28,936 nt of DNA. It comes from DASTGO01 sp035719045 (GTDB taxonomy: Bacteria > Actinomycetota > Actinomycetes > Actinomycetales > Kineosporiaceae). This document shows positions 6,874-15,798 of this stretch, one piece after another. The notes beneath the pieces were generated by a model. It was not told the origin of the DNA. It did not search any database and saw only the letters and a program-made list of their open reading frames with translations. The position numbers were made by a program, and so were the translations under genes. Location: NCBI GenBank assembly GCA_035719045.1, contig DASTGO010000477.1:1-28936 (forward strand). Reading direction: 5' to 3'. Each line of letters opens with the position of its first letter. Positions within the stretch are counted from its first letter, which is position 1.

Positions 6874-8643
6874 TCAGCGCTGTTCCGCCGGGGGGACCTT
6901 GACGGTGATGTGCAGCTCGCGCAGTTGCTCGGGCGTCACCGGCGCCGGGGCCTTCATCAGCAGGTCCCTCGCGTTCACCGTCATCGGGAAGGCGACGACG
7001 TCCCGGATGATGCTCTCGTCGGCGAGCAGCATGATGATCCGGTCGATGCCGGGGGCGATGCCCGCGTGTGGCGGTGCCCCGAACTGGAAGGCGCTGTAGA
7101 GCGAACCGAACCGCTCCCGGACGTCGGCCTCGGAGTAACCCGCCAGCCCGAACGCCTCCACCATCAGCTCCGGGTCGTGATTGCGGACCGCCCCGGAGGA
7201 GAGCTCGTAGCCGTTGCAGACGATGTCGTACTGGTAGGCGAGGACCGTCGTCGGGTCCTCGGCCTTGAGCGCCTCGGCACCGCCCTGCGGCATGGAGAAC
7301 GGGTTGTGGCTGAACTCGATCTGCCCCGTCTCCTCATTGCGCTCGTACATGGGGAAGTCGACGATCCAGCAGAACCGGAAGACGTCCTGCTCCAGCAGGT
7401 CCAACTGCCGGCCGACCTCCGTGCGCAGGGCGCCCGCCACCCGGGCGGCCAGCGCGGCCGTGTCGGCGGCAAACAGAATCGCGTCACCGGCGACGGCATC
7501 GGTCGCCTTCGTGACCGCCTCGACGTCCTCCTCCCGGAACGCCTTGGCGATCGAGCCGCTCACCGTGCCGTCGGTCTCGAGCTTGAGCCACGCCATTCCC
7601 TTGGCGCCCCAGGACTTCGCGAACTCCGTGAGGGCGTCGAAGAACTTCCGCGGCTGCTGCGCGCCCCCCGGCACCCGCAACGCCCGAACGGTCTTCCCGG
7701 CGAGAACCCTGATCTCCGAGGCCTGGAAGTGGTCGGTCAGGTCCACGATCACCAGCGGGTTGCGCAGGTCCGGCTTGTCGGTGCCGTACTTGAGCATCGC
7801 CTCAGCAAAGGGAATGCGCGGGAACGGGATCGGAGTCCGTTCGCGGTCGGAGAAGGTGGTGAACAACTGGTCCAGCACCTGCTCGACCACCGCGAACACG
7901 TCTTCCTGGGTGGCGAAGGCCATCTCGAGGTCGAGCTGGTAGAACTCGCCGGGCGAACGGTCGGCGCGCCCGTCCTCGTCCCGGAAGCACGGCGCGATCT
8001 GGAAGTAGCGCTCGAAGCCACTGGTCATCAGCAACTGCTTGAACTGTTGGGGCGCCTGGGGAAGGGCGTAGAAGCAGCCCGGGTAGCGCCGGCTCGGAAC
8101 CAGGTAGTCGCGGGCGCCCTCCGGGGAGGAGCTGGTCAGGACCGGGGTCTGGATCTCGACGAACCCGAGCTGGTCCATGAACCGGCGCAGTTCCCGCACG
8201 ATCTCGTACCGGAGCCTGATGTTCCGCTGGAGTCGCTCGCTGCGCAGGTCCAGGAAGCGGTAGGCGAGCCGGACCTCTTCGCGCACCGATTCGGCCTCGG
8301 AGATCTCGAACGGCAGCGGCTGGGCGACCCTGGACAGCACGGTGACCGCGCTCGCGACGATCTCGATGTCCCCGGTGGCCAGCTCCGGGTTCCGGTTCTG
8401 CGGCGCCCGCTCGACCACGGCACCGTCTACCGAGAGGACCGACTCGCGACCCAGGTCACGCAGCTGCTGGGCCAGTTCCTCGTCCCGGAAGACGACCTGG
8501 ACCCGGCCGGAGTGGTCCCGGATGTCGGCGAACAACAGTCCGCCGTGGTCCCGGACCGTGGCCAGCCAACCAGCAACCCTGACCTCGTTCCCCACCTGGG
8601 AGAGCCCGAGGTCACGGCAGACGTGGGTCCGGTACGCGTTCAC
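6874..8643 (-). CDS. aspS: Aspartyl-tRNA synthetase (AspRS/AsxRS), bacterial type
   Basis: A 589-residue class II aminoacyl-tRNA synthetase that charges tRNA(Asp) in the cytosol. An N-terminal OB-fold anticodon domain (VRVAGWLATVRDHGGLLFAD) comes first. The catalytic core has motif 2 at residues 220-238 (FRDEDGRADRSPGEFYQLD) and motif 3 at 528-536 (GIAPGIDRI). The GAD insertion domain typical of bacterial AspRS lies between at about 300-420. The length matches the bacterial family (~590). Whether it also charges tRNA(Asn) cannot be told from the window. The start is GTG at 8643 with AAGGGA about 10 bases upstream. It is a separate unit from era, 153 bases upstream. Confidence 0.97.
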   Translation of the reverse strand: MNAYRTHVCRDLGLSQVGNEVRVAGWLATVRDHGGLLFADIRDHSGRVQVVFRDEELAQQLRDLGRESVLSVDGAVVERAPQNRNPELATGDIEIVASAVTVLSRVAQPLPFEISEAESVREEVRLAYRFLDLRSERLQRNIRLRYEIVRELRRFMDQLGFVEIQTPVLTSSSPEGARDYLVPSRRYPGCFYALPQAPQQFKQLLMTSGFERYFQIAPCFRDEDGRADRSPGEFYQLDLEMAFATQEDVFAVVEQVLDQLFTTFSDRERTPIPFPRIPFAEAMLKYGTDKPDLRNPLVIVDLTDHFQASEIRVLAGKTVRALRVPGGAQQPRKFFDALTEFAKSWGAKGMAWLKLETDGTVSGSIAKAFREEDVEAVTKATDAVAGDAILFAADTAALAARVAGALRTEVGRQLDLLEQDVFRFCWIVDFPMYERNEETGQIEFSHNPFSMPQGGAEALKAEDPTTVLAYQYDIVCNGYELSSGAVRNHDPELMVEAFGLAGYSEADVRERFGSLYSAFQFGAPPHAGIAPGIDRIIMLLADESIIRDVVAFPMTVNARDLLMKAPAPVTPEQLRELHITVKVPPAEQR

Positions 8644-8702
8644 GAGAGTGATTCCCTTCAGGTCGCATCAGGGGCTACGCAGACAGCCGCGACCGGTGGT
8701 CG

Positions 8703-8708
8703 ATGCTA
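8703..8708 (-). promoter_or_regulatory. possible -10 box for aspS
   Basis: On the minus strand TAGCAT fits TANNNT and lies about 60 bases before the aspS GTG. The -35 region is not canonical. The remaining bases of the 153-base era-aspS gap show no gene. Confidence 0.4.
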
Positions 8709-8796
8709 CCCGATCCCCCCACGCCGACACGGAGCGGCGACCGCTGCGCAGATCCCGGGGGCTCACCACCGGATCACGCAGGGGCCGGGCACGGCG

Positions 8797-9765
8797 TCAG
8801 AGGTGGAAGCCGAGACGGTGCAGCTGTTTCGGGTCGCGCTGCCAGTCCTTGGCGACCTTCACCCGCAGGTCCAGGTGCACCCGGCAGCCGAGCAGCGCCT
8901 CGATGCCCTGCCGGGCCCGGGTGCCGACATCGCGCAGCCGGGAGCCGCCCCGGCCGATGACGATCGCCTTCTGGCTGTCCCGCTCCACGAACAGGTGCAC
9001 CCGGACATCGAGCAGCGGGCGGTCGGCGGGCCGGCCCTCCCGGGGCACGATCTCCTCGACGACGACGGCCAGGCTGTGCGGCAGCTCGTCCCGGACCCCC
9101 TCCAGCGCGGCCTCCCGGACCAGCTCGGCGACCATGACGGCCTCCGGCTCGTCGGTGAGTTCGCCGTCGGGGTACAGCGGCGGCCCTTCAGGCAGCTGCC
9201 CGACCAGGACTTCGGTGAGCACGTCGAGCTGGTCCTCCCCGGGCGCGGACACCGGGACCACCGCGGCGGCCTCGACCAGCTCGGACACGGCCAGCAGCTG
9301 CTCGGCCAGCCGGGCCCGGTCGACCTTGTCGGTCTTGGTCACGATCACCACGACCGGGGTGCGGATCCCGGACAGCTCGGCGGCGATGAACCGGTCCCCC
9401 GGCCCGACCTTCTCGTCCGCCGGGACGCAGAACCCGACCACGTCCACCTCGAGCAGGGTGGCCCGGACCAGGTCGTTCAGCCGCTCCCCGAGCAGGGTGC
9501 GCGGCCGGTGCAGTCCTGGGGTGTCGACCAGGACCAGCTGCGCGTCCGACCGGTGCACGATGCCGCGGATGGTGTGCCGGGTGGTCTGGGGTTTGCTGGA
9601 GGTGATCGCCACCTTCTGCCCGACCAAGGCATTCGTCAGCGTGGACTTCCCGGCGTTCGGCCGGCCGATCAGGCAGGCGAACCCGCTGCGGAAGCCCGGC
9701 CCGGCGACCCCGCCGGGCCCGGGGGCGCCTCCCGTCTCACGCCGCGCACCCGTCCACCCGCTCAC
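8797..9765 (-). CDS. era: GTPase Era, 30S ribosomal subunit assembly factor
   Basis: Era binds the 3' end of 16S rRNA and acts in late 30S maturation. This 322-residue protein has G1 GRPNAGKS at 34-41, G3 DTPGLH at 81-86, G4 TKTD at 143-146, and a C-terminal KH RNA-binding domain containing AIVIGRGGSRLRDVG. The family usually starts close to G1, so the Gly/Pro-rich first 25 residues are an extension, seen in many actinobacterial copies. The start is GTG at 9765, overlapping the TGA of the upstream CNNM/CorC gene in GTGA, which indicates translational coupling. Confidence 0.96.
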   Translation of the reverse strand: MSGWTGARRETGGAPGPGGVAGPGFRSGFACLIGRPNAGKSTLTNALVGQKVAITSSKPQTTRHTIRGIVHRSDAQLVLVDTPGLHRPRTLLGERLNDLVRATLLEVDVVGFCVPADEKVGPGDRFIAAELSGIRTPVVVIVTKTDKVDRARLAEQLLAVSELVEAAAVVPVSAPGEDQLDVLTEVLVGQLPEGPPLYPDGELTDEPEAVMVAELVREAALEGVRDELPHSLAVVVEEIVPREGRPADRPLLDVRVHLFVERDSQKAIVIGRGGSRLRDVGTRARQGIEALLGCRVHLDLRVKVAKDWQRDPKQLHRLGFHL

Positions 9766-11054
9766 TGTGTCTCCTCGCCGTCGCCCGGTTCGCCGTCCCG
9801 GCTGACGATCACCGTGGCCAGCTGATTGCGCCGGCCCTCGAACCGGTCCGTGGTGAGCACCAGTCCCCCGACCCGGGCGGTGGCCCCCGCGATCGGCACC
9901 CGCCCCAGCGCCTTGGCCAGCAGTCCGCCGACGGTGTCCACCTCCTCGTCCTGCAGTTCCAGGCCGAACAGCTCGCCGACCTCCTCGATGTGCACCCGGG
10001 ACCGGACCCGGTAGCGCTCCTCGGACAGCTTCTCCACGTCCGGGTCGTCCCGGTCGTACTCGTCGGAGATGTCCCCGACGATCTCCTCGACCAGGTCCTC
10101 CAGGGTGACCAGGCCGGCCGTCCCGCCGTACTCGTCGACGACGATCGCCACGTGCCCGGCGTCGAGCTGCATCTCCCGCAGCAGGTCGTCGACCGGCTTG
10201 TTGTCCGGGACGAACAGCGGCTCGCGCATCACGTCCTCGACCCGGTCGACCGCACCCTGCTCGGGGTGCTCGTGCAGCCGCCGGGCGACGTCCTTCAGGT
10301 AGACCACGCCGAGCACGTCGTCCAGGCCCTCGCCCAGCACGGGCACCCGGGAGAACCCCGACCGCAGGAACAGCGACATCGCGACGTGCAGGGTGGTCCC
10401 GTGGTCGACGGACACCAGGGCCGTCCGCGGCACCATCACCTCCCGGGTCAGGGTGTCCCCGAGCTCGAAGACGGAGTGGATCATCTCCCGCTCGCCGGCC
10501 TCGATCAGCTTGGTCTCCCCGGCGAGGTCGACCAGCTCGCGCAGTTCGGCCTCGGAGGCGAACGGACCGTCGCGGAACCCACGACCCGGGGTGAGCACGT
10601 TGCCGACGACCACCAGCAGCCGGGCCAGCGGGCCGAGCACCCGGGTCAGCGCGAGCATCACCGGTGCCGCCACCAGCGCTATCGCATCGGAGTGCTGCCG
10701 GCCGAGGGTGCGCGGGCCGACCCCGACGGCCACGAACGACGCAGCCGTCATGATCGTCACCGCCGCCCCGACCGCCTGCCAGCCCACCCCACCGGAGCCC
10801 ACGAGCACGATGGTCACCGCCACCGTGGCCCCTGACTCGGCGAGCACCCGCAGGAAGGCGGCCACGGACAGGGTCGGCGCCGGATCCACGGCCACCCGGC
10901 TGAGCGCACCCCCGCCCCGGCGCCCCTGGGCGACCAGTTCCCCGGCCCGGACCCGCGACACCCGGGACAGCGCGGCCTCCGTCGCCGCCAGCGTGCCCGC
11001 GCAGACCACGAGCAGCGCCGCGGTGACGACCAGGCTGACCGCGTCCGAGTTCAC
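9762..11054 (-). CDS. CNNM/CorC (HlyC) family membrane protein with CBS pair
   Basis: A 430-residue membrane protein of the DUF21-CBS-CorC_HlyC family, linked to magnesium or cobalt transport in other bacteria. The N-terminal DUF21/CNNM part has about four hydrophobic segments (for example LVVTAALLVVCAGTLAATEA and VMLALTRVLGPLARLLVVVG). A CBS pair follows, with VMVPRT and a second repeat ending YGGTAGLVTLEDLVEEIVGD. The C-terminal CorC_HlyC domain holds YRVRSRVHIEEVGELFGLEL. The start is GTG at 11054, overlapping the ybeY stop in GTGA; a longer frame to 11354 would run through ybeY and is not credible. ybeY, this gene and era are a conserved run in actinobacteria. Confidence 0.92.
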   Translation of the reverse strand: MNSDAVSLVVTAALLVVCAGTLAATEAALSRVSRVRAGELVAQGRRGGGALSRVAVDPAPTLSVAAFLRVLAESGATVAVTIVLVGSGGVGWQAVGAAVTIMTAASFVAVGVGPRTLGRQHSDAIALVAAPVMLALTRVLGPLARLLVVVGNVLTPGRGFRDGPFASEAELRELVDLAGETKLIEAGEREMIHSVFELGDTLTREVMVPRTALVSVDHGTTLHVAMSLFLRSGFSRVPVLGEGLDDVLGVVYLKDVARRLHEHPEQGAVDRVEDVMREPLFVPDNKPVDDLLREMQLDAGHVAIVVDEYGGTAGLVTLEDLVEEIVGDISDEYDRDDPDVEKLSEERYRVRSRVHIEEVGELFGLELQDEEVDTVGGLLAKALGRVPIAGATARVGGLVLTTDRFEGRRNQLATVIVSRDGEPGDGEETQ

Positions 11055-11512
11055 CGGCGCCCTCGTGTGGCCAGGAAGGTCAGCAGCAGCTTGCGCTGCA
11101 GGGCGAACATCTCCTGCTCCTCGTCGGGCTCGGCGTGGTCGTAGCCGAGCAGGTGGAGGATCCCGTGGGTGGTCAGCAGGAGCAACTCCTCGTCGGTGGT
11201 GTGGCCGGCCTGGCGGGCCTGCCGCTGCGCCACCTGCGGGCAGAGCACGACGTCGCCGAGCAACCCGGGCGGGGTCTGCTCGGACTCGGTACCGGGACGC
11301 AGTTCGTCCATCGGGAAGGACATCACGTCCGTGGGGCCGGGCTCGTCCATCCACTGGACGTGCAACTGCTCCATCGCCGGCTCGTCGACCAGCACCACCG
11401 ACAGTTCGGCCTGCGCGTGGACGTGCATGGCTGCCAGGACGTGCCGGGCCAGGGCGGAGATCTCCGCCTCGTCCGTGACGACATCGCTCTCGTTGTTGAC
11501 CTCGATACCCAC
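11051..11512 (-). CDS. ybeY: Endoribonuclease YbeY (16S rRNA maturation)
   Basis: YbeY is a zinc-dependent endoribonuclease needed for 16S rRNA 3'-end maturation and ribosome quality control. The 153-residue protein has the zinc motif HGILHLLGYDH with His116, His120 and His126, and the upstream family segment PTDVMSFPMDE. The length is normal. The start is GTG at 11512 with GAGG five bases ahead. The stop overlaps the CNNM/CorC start in GTGA. It lies downstream of phoH, as in most bacteria, but 112 bases away, so it may have its own promoter. Confidence 0.96.
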   Translation of the reverse strand: MGIEVNNESDVVTDEAEISALARHVLAAMHVHAQAELSVVLVDEPAMEQLHVQWMDEPGPTDVMSFPMDELRPGTESEQTPPGLLGDVVLCPQVAQRQARQAGHTTDEELLLLTTHGILHLLGYDHAEPDEEQEMFALQRKLLLTFLATRGRR

Positions 11513-11624
11513 GCCTCTATCCTCTCGCGCCCGGGCCGGACGCCCGTGCGCTGATCACTGGCAGGGTTATCGGCCGGATCGGCCGGGAAGGTGACGCCTC
11601 GGGGGCCGGGGGAGCCCTCACGGA

Positions 11625-12725
11625 TCAGTGGGCGCGCCGGCTGCGGCGGGCCTGGTTCGCCTGCGCCTGCGGCGGCCCGGTCCGGGGAGCGGCCGGCCGC
11701 GCCGGGCCGCCGTCCTGCTGACGGGCCTCCTCCCAGCGGCCGTAGGCGTCGACGATATCGCCGACCAACCGGTGCCGGACCACATCGTTGCTGGTCAGCC
11801 GCGCGAAGTGGATGTCTTCGACACCGTCGAGGATCTCCTGGACCAGGCGCAGCCCGGACAGCGTCCCGGCCGGCAGGTCCACCTGGGTGATGTCCCCCGT
11901 GACGACCATCTTCGAGCCGAAACCGAGCCGGGTGAGGAACATCTTCATCTGCTCCGGCGAGGTGTTCTGGGCCTCGTCGAGGATGATGAAGGCGTCGTTG
12001 AGACTCCGGCCGCGCATGTAGGCCAGCGGGGCGACCTCGATCGTGCCCGCCGCCATCAGCCGGGGGATCGACTCCGGGTCGATCATGTCGTGCAGGGCGT
12101 CGTAGAGCGGGCGCAGGTACGGGTCGATCTTCTCCGTCAGCGTCCCGGGCAGGAAGCCCAGCCGCTCCCCCGCCTCGACGGCCGGCCGGGTGAGGATGAT
12201 CCGGTTGACCCGTTTGCCCTGCAGTGCCTGAACCGCCTTGGCCATCGCCAGGTACGTCTTGCCGGTACCGGCCGGGCCGATCCCGAACACGACGGTGTGC
12301 TGGTCGATGGCGTCGACATAGCGCTTCTGGTTGAGCGTCTTCGGCCGGATCGTCCGCCCGCGGCTGGACAGGATGTTCAGGGTGAGTACGTCCGCCGGGC
12401 GCTCGGTGGTCTGCTGCCGCAGCATCCCGACCGACCGCTCCACGGCATCGACGCTGAGGGGCTGACCGGCCGCCAGCACGGCGACCAGTTCGTCGAACAG
12501 CCGCTCGACGAGGGCCACCTCGCCGAACGCGCCGCTGACGGTGATCTCGTTGCCGCGGACGTGGATGTCCGCGCGAGGGAAGGAACGCTCGACGGAGCGG
12601 AGGATCTCGTCGCGGGCTCCCAGCAACGAGACCATCGGCACCTCGGGCGGCACGACGATCCGATGCACGGCCTGCTGGCTGGTGGCGGGTCCACTTGCGG
12701 GGGTACTGCCTGGCTGGTCGGACAT
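11625..12725 (-). CDS. phoH: PhoH family ATPase (YbeZ-like)
   Basis: A 366-residue PhoH-like P-loop ATPase, a predicted RNA-processing partner of YbeY. Walker A GPAGTGKT is at residues 150-157 and Walker B FIILDEAQN at 246-254. The sensor-like segment VVTGDITQVDLP and GLRLVQEILDGVEDIHF follow, as in the family. An N-terminal KH-like region precedes the ATPase. The last 30 residues are rich in Gln, Pro and Arg and look disordered. The start is ATG at 12725 (MSDQPGS); the frame extends upstream to 12827 without a better start. The best SD-like sequence, GGAGGG, lies 16 bases away, which is long. It heads the phoH-ybeY-corC-era run. Confidence 0.94.
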   Translation of the reverse strand: MSDQPGSTPASGPATSQQAVHRIVVPPEVPMVSLLGARDEILRSVERSFPRADIHVRGNEITVSGAFGEVALVERLFDELVAVLAAGQPLSVDAVERSVGMLRQQTTERPADVLTLNILSSRGRTIRPKTLNQKRYVDAIDQHTVVFGIGPAGTGKTYLAMAKAVQALQGKRVNRIILTRPAVEAGERLGFLPGTLTEKIDPYLRPLYDALHDMIDPESIPRLMAAGTIEVAPLAYMRGRSLNDAFIILDEAQNTSPEQMKMFLTRLGFGSKMVVTGDITQVDLPAGTLSGLRLVQEILDGVEDIHFARLTSNDVVRHRLVGDIVDAYGRWEEARQQDGGPARPAAPRTGPPQAQANQARRSRRAH

Positions 12726-12769
12726 TGTTGCTGCGCGCGAACCCTCCGTAGCGGGATCAGGACGCCCCC

Positions 12770-12775
12770 ATGCTA
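12770..12775 (-). promoter_or_regulatory. possible -10 box for phoH
   Basis: On the minus strand TAGCAT (TANNNT) lies about 45 bases before the phoH ATG, in the 167-base gap below the HIT gene. It is the same hexamer as at aspS. No clear -35 box is seen. Confidence 0.4.
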
Positions 12776-12892
12776 TCCGTGACCACGCCTGCGCGCCGTC
12801 GGGATATCCGCAGCGCCATCGATCCACCCCGCCGGCACCCCGTCCGGCCGTCGATCACCTACCGGGCGCCGATCGGCGGGCCCCGTCGGCCG

Positions 12893-13255
12893 TCAGCCCG
12901 GCGGCCAGGTCATCGACCGGCCGGCCAGCACATGCCCGTGGACGTGGAAGACGCTCTGCCCGGACTGCGGACCGGTGTTGAACACCAGCCGGAAGTCCCC
13001 GCCGGCTGCCTCCCCCGCGATGCCCGCCCCGACCCGGACCAGCTCCGCCAGGGCCTCGACGTCTCCGGCCGCCAGTTCTGCGACGTCGACGTAGTGGTCC
13101 CGGGGGATCACCAGCACGTGGGTGGGCGCCTGCGGGTTGAGGTCCCGGAAGGCCATCACCCGCTCCCCCGTACGGACGATCTCGGCCGGCAACTGCCCGG
13201 CCACGATCCGGCAGAAGATGCAGTTCGCCTGCTCGTTCTCGCTGTCTGCGCCCAC
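12893..13255 (-). CDS. HIT family protein (histidine triad nucleotide hydrolase)
   Basis: A 120-residue HIT-superfamily protein of the HINT type, which hydrolyses nucleoside phosphoramidates or AMP conjugates in the cytosol. The N-terminal metal-type signature NCIFCRIVAGQLPAEIV and the triad HVHGHV (His104, His106, His108, followed by LAGR) are present. The length is normal from a GTG at 13255. The frame continues upstream to 13351 and includes an ATG at 13312, but that adds atypical Arg/Gly-rich sequence. TACGCT, a TANNNT -10 box, sits eight bases before GTG 13255, suggesting a leaderless transcript. It diverges from the GerMN-sigma cassette and lies upstream of phoH, a common actinobacterial arrangement. 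Confidence 0.92.
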   Translation of the reverse strand: MGADSENEQANCIFCRIVAGQLPAEIVRTGERVMAFRDLNPQAPTHVLVIPRDHYVDVAELAAGDVEALAELVRVGAGIAGEAAGGDFRLVFNTGPQSGQSVFHVHGHVLAGRSMTWPPG

Positions 13256-13263
13256 GACCGGCA

Positions 13264-13269
13264 AGCGTA
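13264..13269 (-). promoter_or_regulatory. -10 box of the HIT gene, probably leaderless
   Basis: On the minus strand TACGCT fits TANNNT. It is eight bases from GTG 13255, the spacing expected when transcription starts at or next to the start codon. No SD sequence lies between them, which helps to fix the start. Confidence 0.5.
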
Positions 13270-13312
13270 GGCCCCGACCCCGACGAACACCCCCCTCCCC
13301 CGGACGGCTCAT

Positions 13313-13361
13313 CCGTGGCAGGCTGTCTAGCCACGGAGAGTGCCGGGGCAACTACTCTCCG
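13313..13361. repeat. Two overlapping inverted repeats before the first GerMN gene
   Basis: CCGTGGC (13313-13319) pairs with GCCACGG (13330-13336) across 10 bases. CGGAGAGT (13334-13341) pairs with ACTCTCCG (13354-13361) across 12 bases. They share three bases, so the two structures compete. They lie between the divergent HIT and GerMN starts and overlap the candidate ECF promoter at 13345-13375, so they could be operators or leader structures. Confidence 0.55.
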
Positions 13362-13375
13362 AACTCATTTGTGGA
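13345..13375 (+). promoter_or_regulatory. candidate ECF-type promoter of the first GerMN gene
   Basis: GGGGCAACT, 16 bases, then TGTGGA. The element before the sigma gene at 15840-15870 has the same layout and closely similar boxes. It ends 11 bases before the GTG at 13387, and the SD sequence overlaps the -10, which weakens the case. Confidence 0.35.
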
Positions 13376-13386
13376 GGGGACCGACG

Positions 13387-15771
13387 GTGACCGTGCAACT
13401 GGACCGTTCCCAGGACGTCTGGCTCGACGCGAACGGCGTGCCGACGCCCGGGCGCAGACGGGCCCGGCCGCTCACCCGGCGGGAGCGCCGCGACCGCGAG
13501 CGGGACGCCGCCTTCCAGGTCCCGCCCGAACCGGCGACCACCGACCCGTTCCCCGTCGGGCAGCCGCATCTGCGGGGGGCCGCGGTGCCGATGGACCCGA
13601 CCGTCACCCTTCCCCCACTCGCCTTCGCTCCGGAGCGGTACCGGCAGCCCGTCCCCCCGCAACCGTCCCCACGGCTGCCCCTGCGGCCCTCGGGGTGGGG
13701 AGGCCGCCCGGCCGAGCCCTACCCGAGCCAGCCCTACCCGAGCCAGCCCGGGTACCCGCTGGAGCAGTACCCCGCCGACCACTACCCGCTCGCGACGGAC
13801 CACACCGGCGAGGAGGCCTGCACCGACGAGGCCTATCCCGATGACGGGGCCTATGCCGACGACGTCTACGGCGACGAGGACGAGTACACCTGCGACACCT
13901 GCCCCGACAGCTACGCCGCCGGCGAGGAGTTCGGGGGCGGGCAGTACGCCGAAGACGGTCCGTACCTCCAGGACGATCCGTACGACGCGGACGACGACGC
14001 GGACGCCGTCGTGGCGGCCCCGGAGCGGGCCTATCAGCGGCCCTACCCCGCAGAGCCCTACCACCACGAGACGGACGACTTCGGCTCCCACCCGACGTCA
14101 GCCCTGCCCACCCACGCGCAGACCGCCGTCGAGGACCTGGACGACGAGGACCCCGATACCTGGGACCCGCAGGACGAGGACCCGTACGACGAGGACTACC
14201 CCGCCGCCCAGGCCCACGCCCCCGCTCCCGACGACGCCGCCGAGGTGCCACCGGTGGCGGCGCACCTGCCGGATCCGATCGACCCGGTGACAGACCCGCC
14301 GGTCACCCACTTCAGCGCCCAGCACCGCAGGCCCCGCCGCGCCCCCGCCCCGGCACGGACGGTCCACGCGGTGGTCCGCCCGCCGGTCGTGGTCCCGCCG
14401 CCTCCAGCCGCCGAGCCGGAGCAGGAGCCGGAGGAACTGACCCAGATCCTTCCGCGGATCGCCATGGACCCCGGGCGTCTGCTGCCACCGGGCCGGTCCG
14501 GGATGCCGCTCCCCTCCGGCGTCCCGGTGCGGGACGACCCCGCAGCGGCCGCCGGCCGGGCTGCCGCAGTAACGAGGACCCGTCGGCGCCCCACCGGCAC
14601 CGAGGCAGCCCCCCGCACGGCCAAGGCGTCCCGGAAGGCCGCGAAGAAGGCCCGCAAGGCGGCCGCCGTCCGGGGGCCGGCTGCCTTCGGCGAACGGCCC
14701 GAGGACCGCGACATGGTCACCACCGCCGTCCTGCCCGCGACCCCGGCTGCCCCGCCACGGAAGGCACGCCGTGGTGCCTGGCGGAGCCTGCTCGCCGCCC
14801 TCGCCCTGGTCGGGGTGGCGGCCGGGGTGTTCGGCGGCCTGCGCCTGGGCCAGGAACTCGTCCGGGCCCGGGCCCAGGTGCTCGGCGGCAGCAGGTTGCC
14901 GGCGCCGTCGGCCGCACCGTCGGCAGCCGGCACGACCGGGTCGGGTGAGCTGGACCGGGCCGCCACCGCCGCCACCGCCGGAGGCCTGGTGGACGGGATG
15001 CCGCGAGCTGCCGGGGCGGGAGCAGGCCAGCCCGCCGCCCAGGCCGGTGCCGGCCGCACCTCACTGTACGTGTACTGGGTCACCGGTTCGGCGAACCGTG
15101 CCCTGCTCGCCCGGGAGCTCCGCTCGGTCACCGACTACGGCGACCCGTTGCTGTCCGCGGTGCAGGCCGTGCTCCGCGAGCGCCCGCTCGACCCGGACTA
15201 CGCAACGCCGTGGCGCCCGGCGACCTCGGTCCAGGTCAGGTCGGCCGGGGACGGCATCACCGTGGTGCTCTCCCCCGACGCCTTCGCCGCCCCCGGGATC
15301 TCCCCGGCAGTGGCCGGTGCCGCCGTGCAACAGCTGGTCTGGACGGTTACCGCGGCCGCCCAGCGCGACGTCCCGGTCACCCTCCAGGCCACCGGCGCGA
15401 CCGGGTACCGGGCCTGGGGCAGTGTCGTCCTCGGCCAGCCCGTCCGGCGGGACGTCGGCGCCCGGGCCGCCGTCTGGATCGACACCCCGCTGGAGGCCAG
15501 CAGCCAGCCCGGGACCGTCCGGGTCAGCGGCCAGGGGGCGGCCTTCGAGGCCACGTACCGGTGGCAGGTCAGCCAGGACGGGCACGCGGTCGCCTCGGGG
15601 GTGGCCGCCGGGACAGCGTCCGGACCAGGGACCGGCTGGTCGACGTTCAGCGTGGACGTCCTGCTCCCGCCCGGTTCCTACCAGCTCACCGTGACCGCCG
15701 AGAACCCCGGGCAGGCCGAGCAGCCGCCGGGCTGGACCTGGCCGGACACCCGCTCCTTCCGGGTCGGGTGA
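13387..15771 (+). CDS. Membrane protein with long disordered N-terminus and extracellular GerMN-Gmad2 domains
   Basis: A 794-residue single-pass membrane protein. Residues 1 to ~460 are disordered and cytosolic: first Arg-rich, then Pro/Tyr/Asp/Glu-rich with PYPSQ repeats, then a Lys/Arg/Ala-rich stretch (KASRKAAKKARKAAA). A transmembrane helix at about 468-489 (SLLAALALVGVAAGVFGGLR) leads to an Ala/Gly-rich linker. Outside the cell come a GerMN-like domain (about 559-690; SLYVYWVTGS, AAVQQLVWTVTAAAQ) and a Gmad2-like Ig fold (about 694-794; YRWQVSQDGHAV, SYQLTVTAENPG). GerMN occurs in spore germination proteins and in LpqB. The start is GTG at 13387 with GGAGGGG seven bases upstream. It is followed by a sigma-factor gene and a second protein of the same domain order, so a part in envelope sensing is plausible but unproven. 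Confidence 0.82.
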   Translation: MTVQLDRSQDVWLDANGVPTPGRRRARPLTRRERRDRERDAAFQVPPEPATTDPFPVGQPHLRGAAVPMDPTVTLPPLAFAPERYRQPVPPQPSPRLPLRPSGWGGRPAEPYPSQPYPSQPGYPLEQYPADHYPLATDHTGEEACTDEAYPDDGAYADDVYGDEDEYTCDTCPDSYAAGEEFGGGQYAEDGPYLQDDPYDADDDADAVVAAPERAYQRPYPAEPYHHETDDFGSHPTSALPTHAQTAVEDLDDEDPDTWDPQDEDPYDEDYPAAQAHAPAPDDAAEVPPVAAHLPDPIDPVTDPPVTHFSAQHRRPRRAPAPARTVHAVVRPPVVVPPPPAAEPEQEPEELTQILPRIAMDPGRLLPPGRSGMPLPSGVPVRDDPAAAAGRAAAVTRTRRRPTGTEAAPRTAKASRKAAKKARKAAAVRGPAAFGERPEDRDMVTTAVLPATPAAPPRKARRGAWRSLLAALALVGVAAGVFGGLRLGQELVRARAQVLGGSRLPAPSAAPSAAGTTGSGELDRAATAATAGGLVDGMPRAAGAGAGQPAAQAGAGRTSLYVYWVTGSANRALLARELRSVTDYGDPLLSAVQAVLRERPLDPDYATPWRPATSVQVRSAGDGITVVLSPDAFAAPGISPAVAGAAVQQLVWTVTAAAQRDVPVTLQATGATGYRAWGSVVLGQPVRRDVGARAAVWIDTPLEASSQPGTVRVSGQGAAFEATYRWQVSQDGHAVASGVAAGTASGPGTGWSTFSVDVLLPPGSYQLTVTAENPGQAEQPPGWTWPDTRSFRVG

Positions 15772-15798
15772 CCCGTTCGCCCCACTCGGGGTGGACTT

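Noticed and set aside
6790..9825. A 1011-codon plus-strand frame opposite aspS and era
   Set aside because: It is the antisense shadow of two firmly identified genes. Very high GC at third positions removes stops from the opposite strand; the product is low in aromatic residues and matches nothing.
11513..11624. Terminator or promoter between phoH and ybeY
   Set aside because: The 112-base gap has ATCGGCCGG repeated twice and a GATAAC on the minus strand, but no stem or -10/-35 pair stands out.
13718..13755. 15-bp tandem repeat in the first GerMN gene
   Set aside because: Two copies encoding PYPSQ inside a disordered tail; ordinary low-complexity coding sequence.
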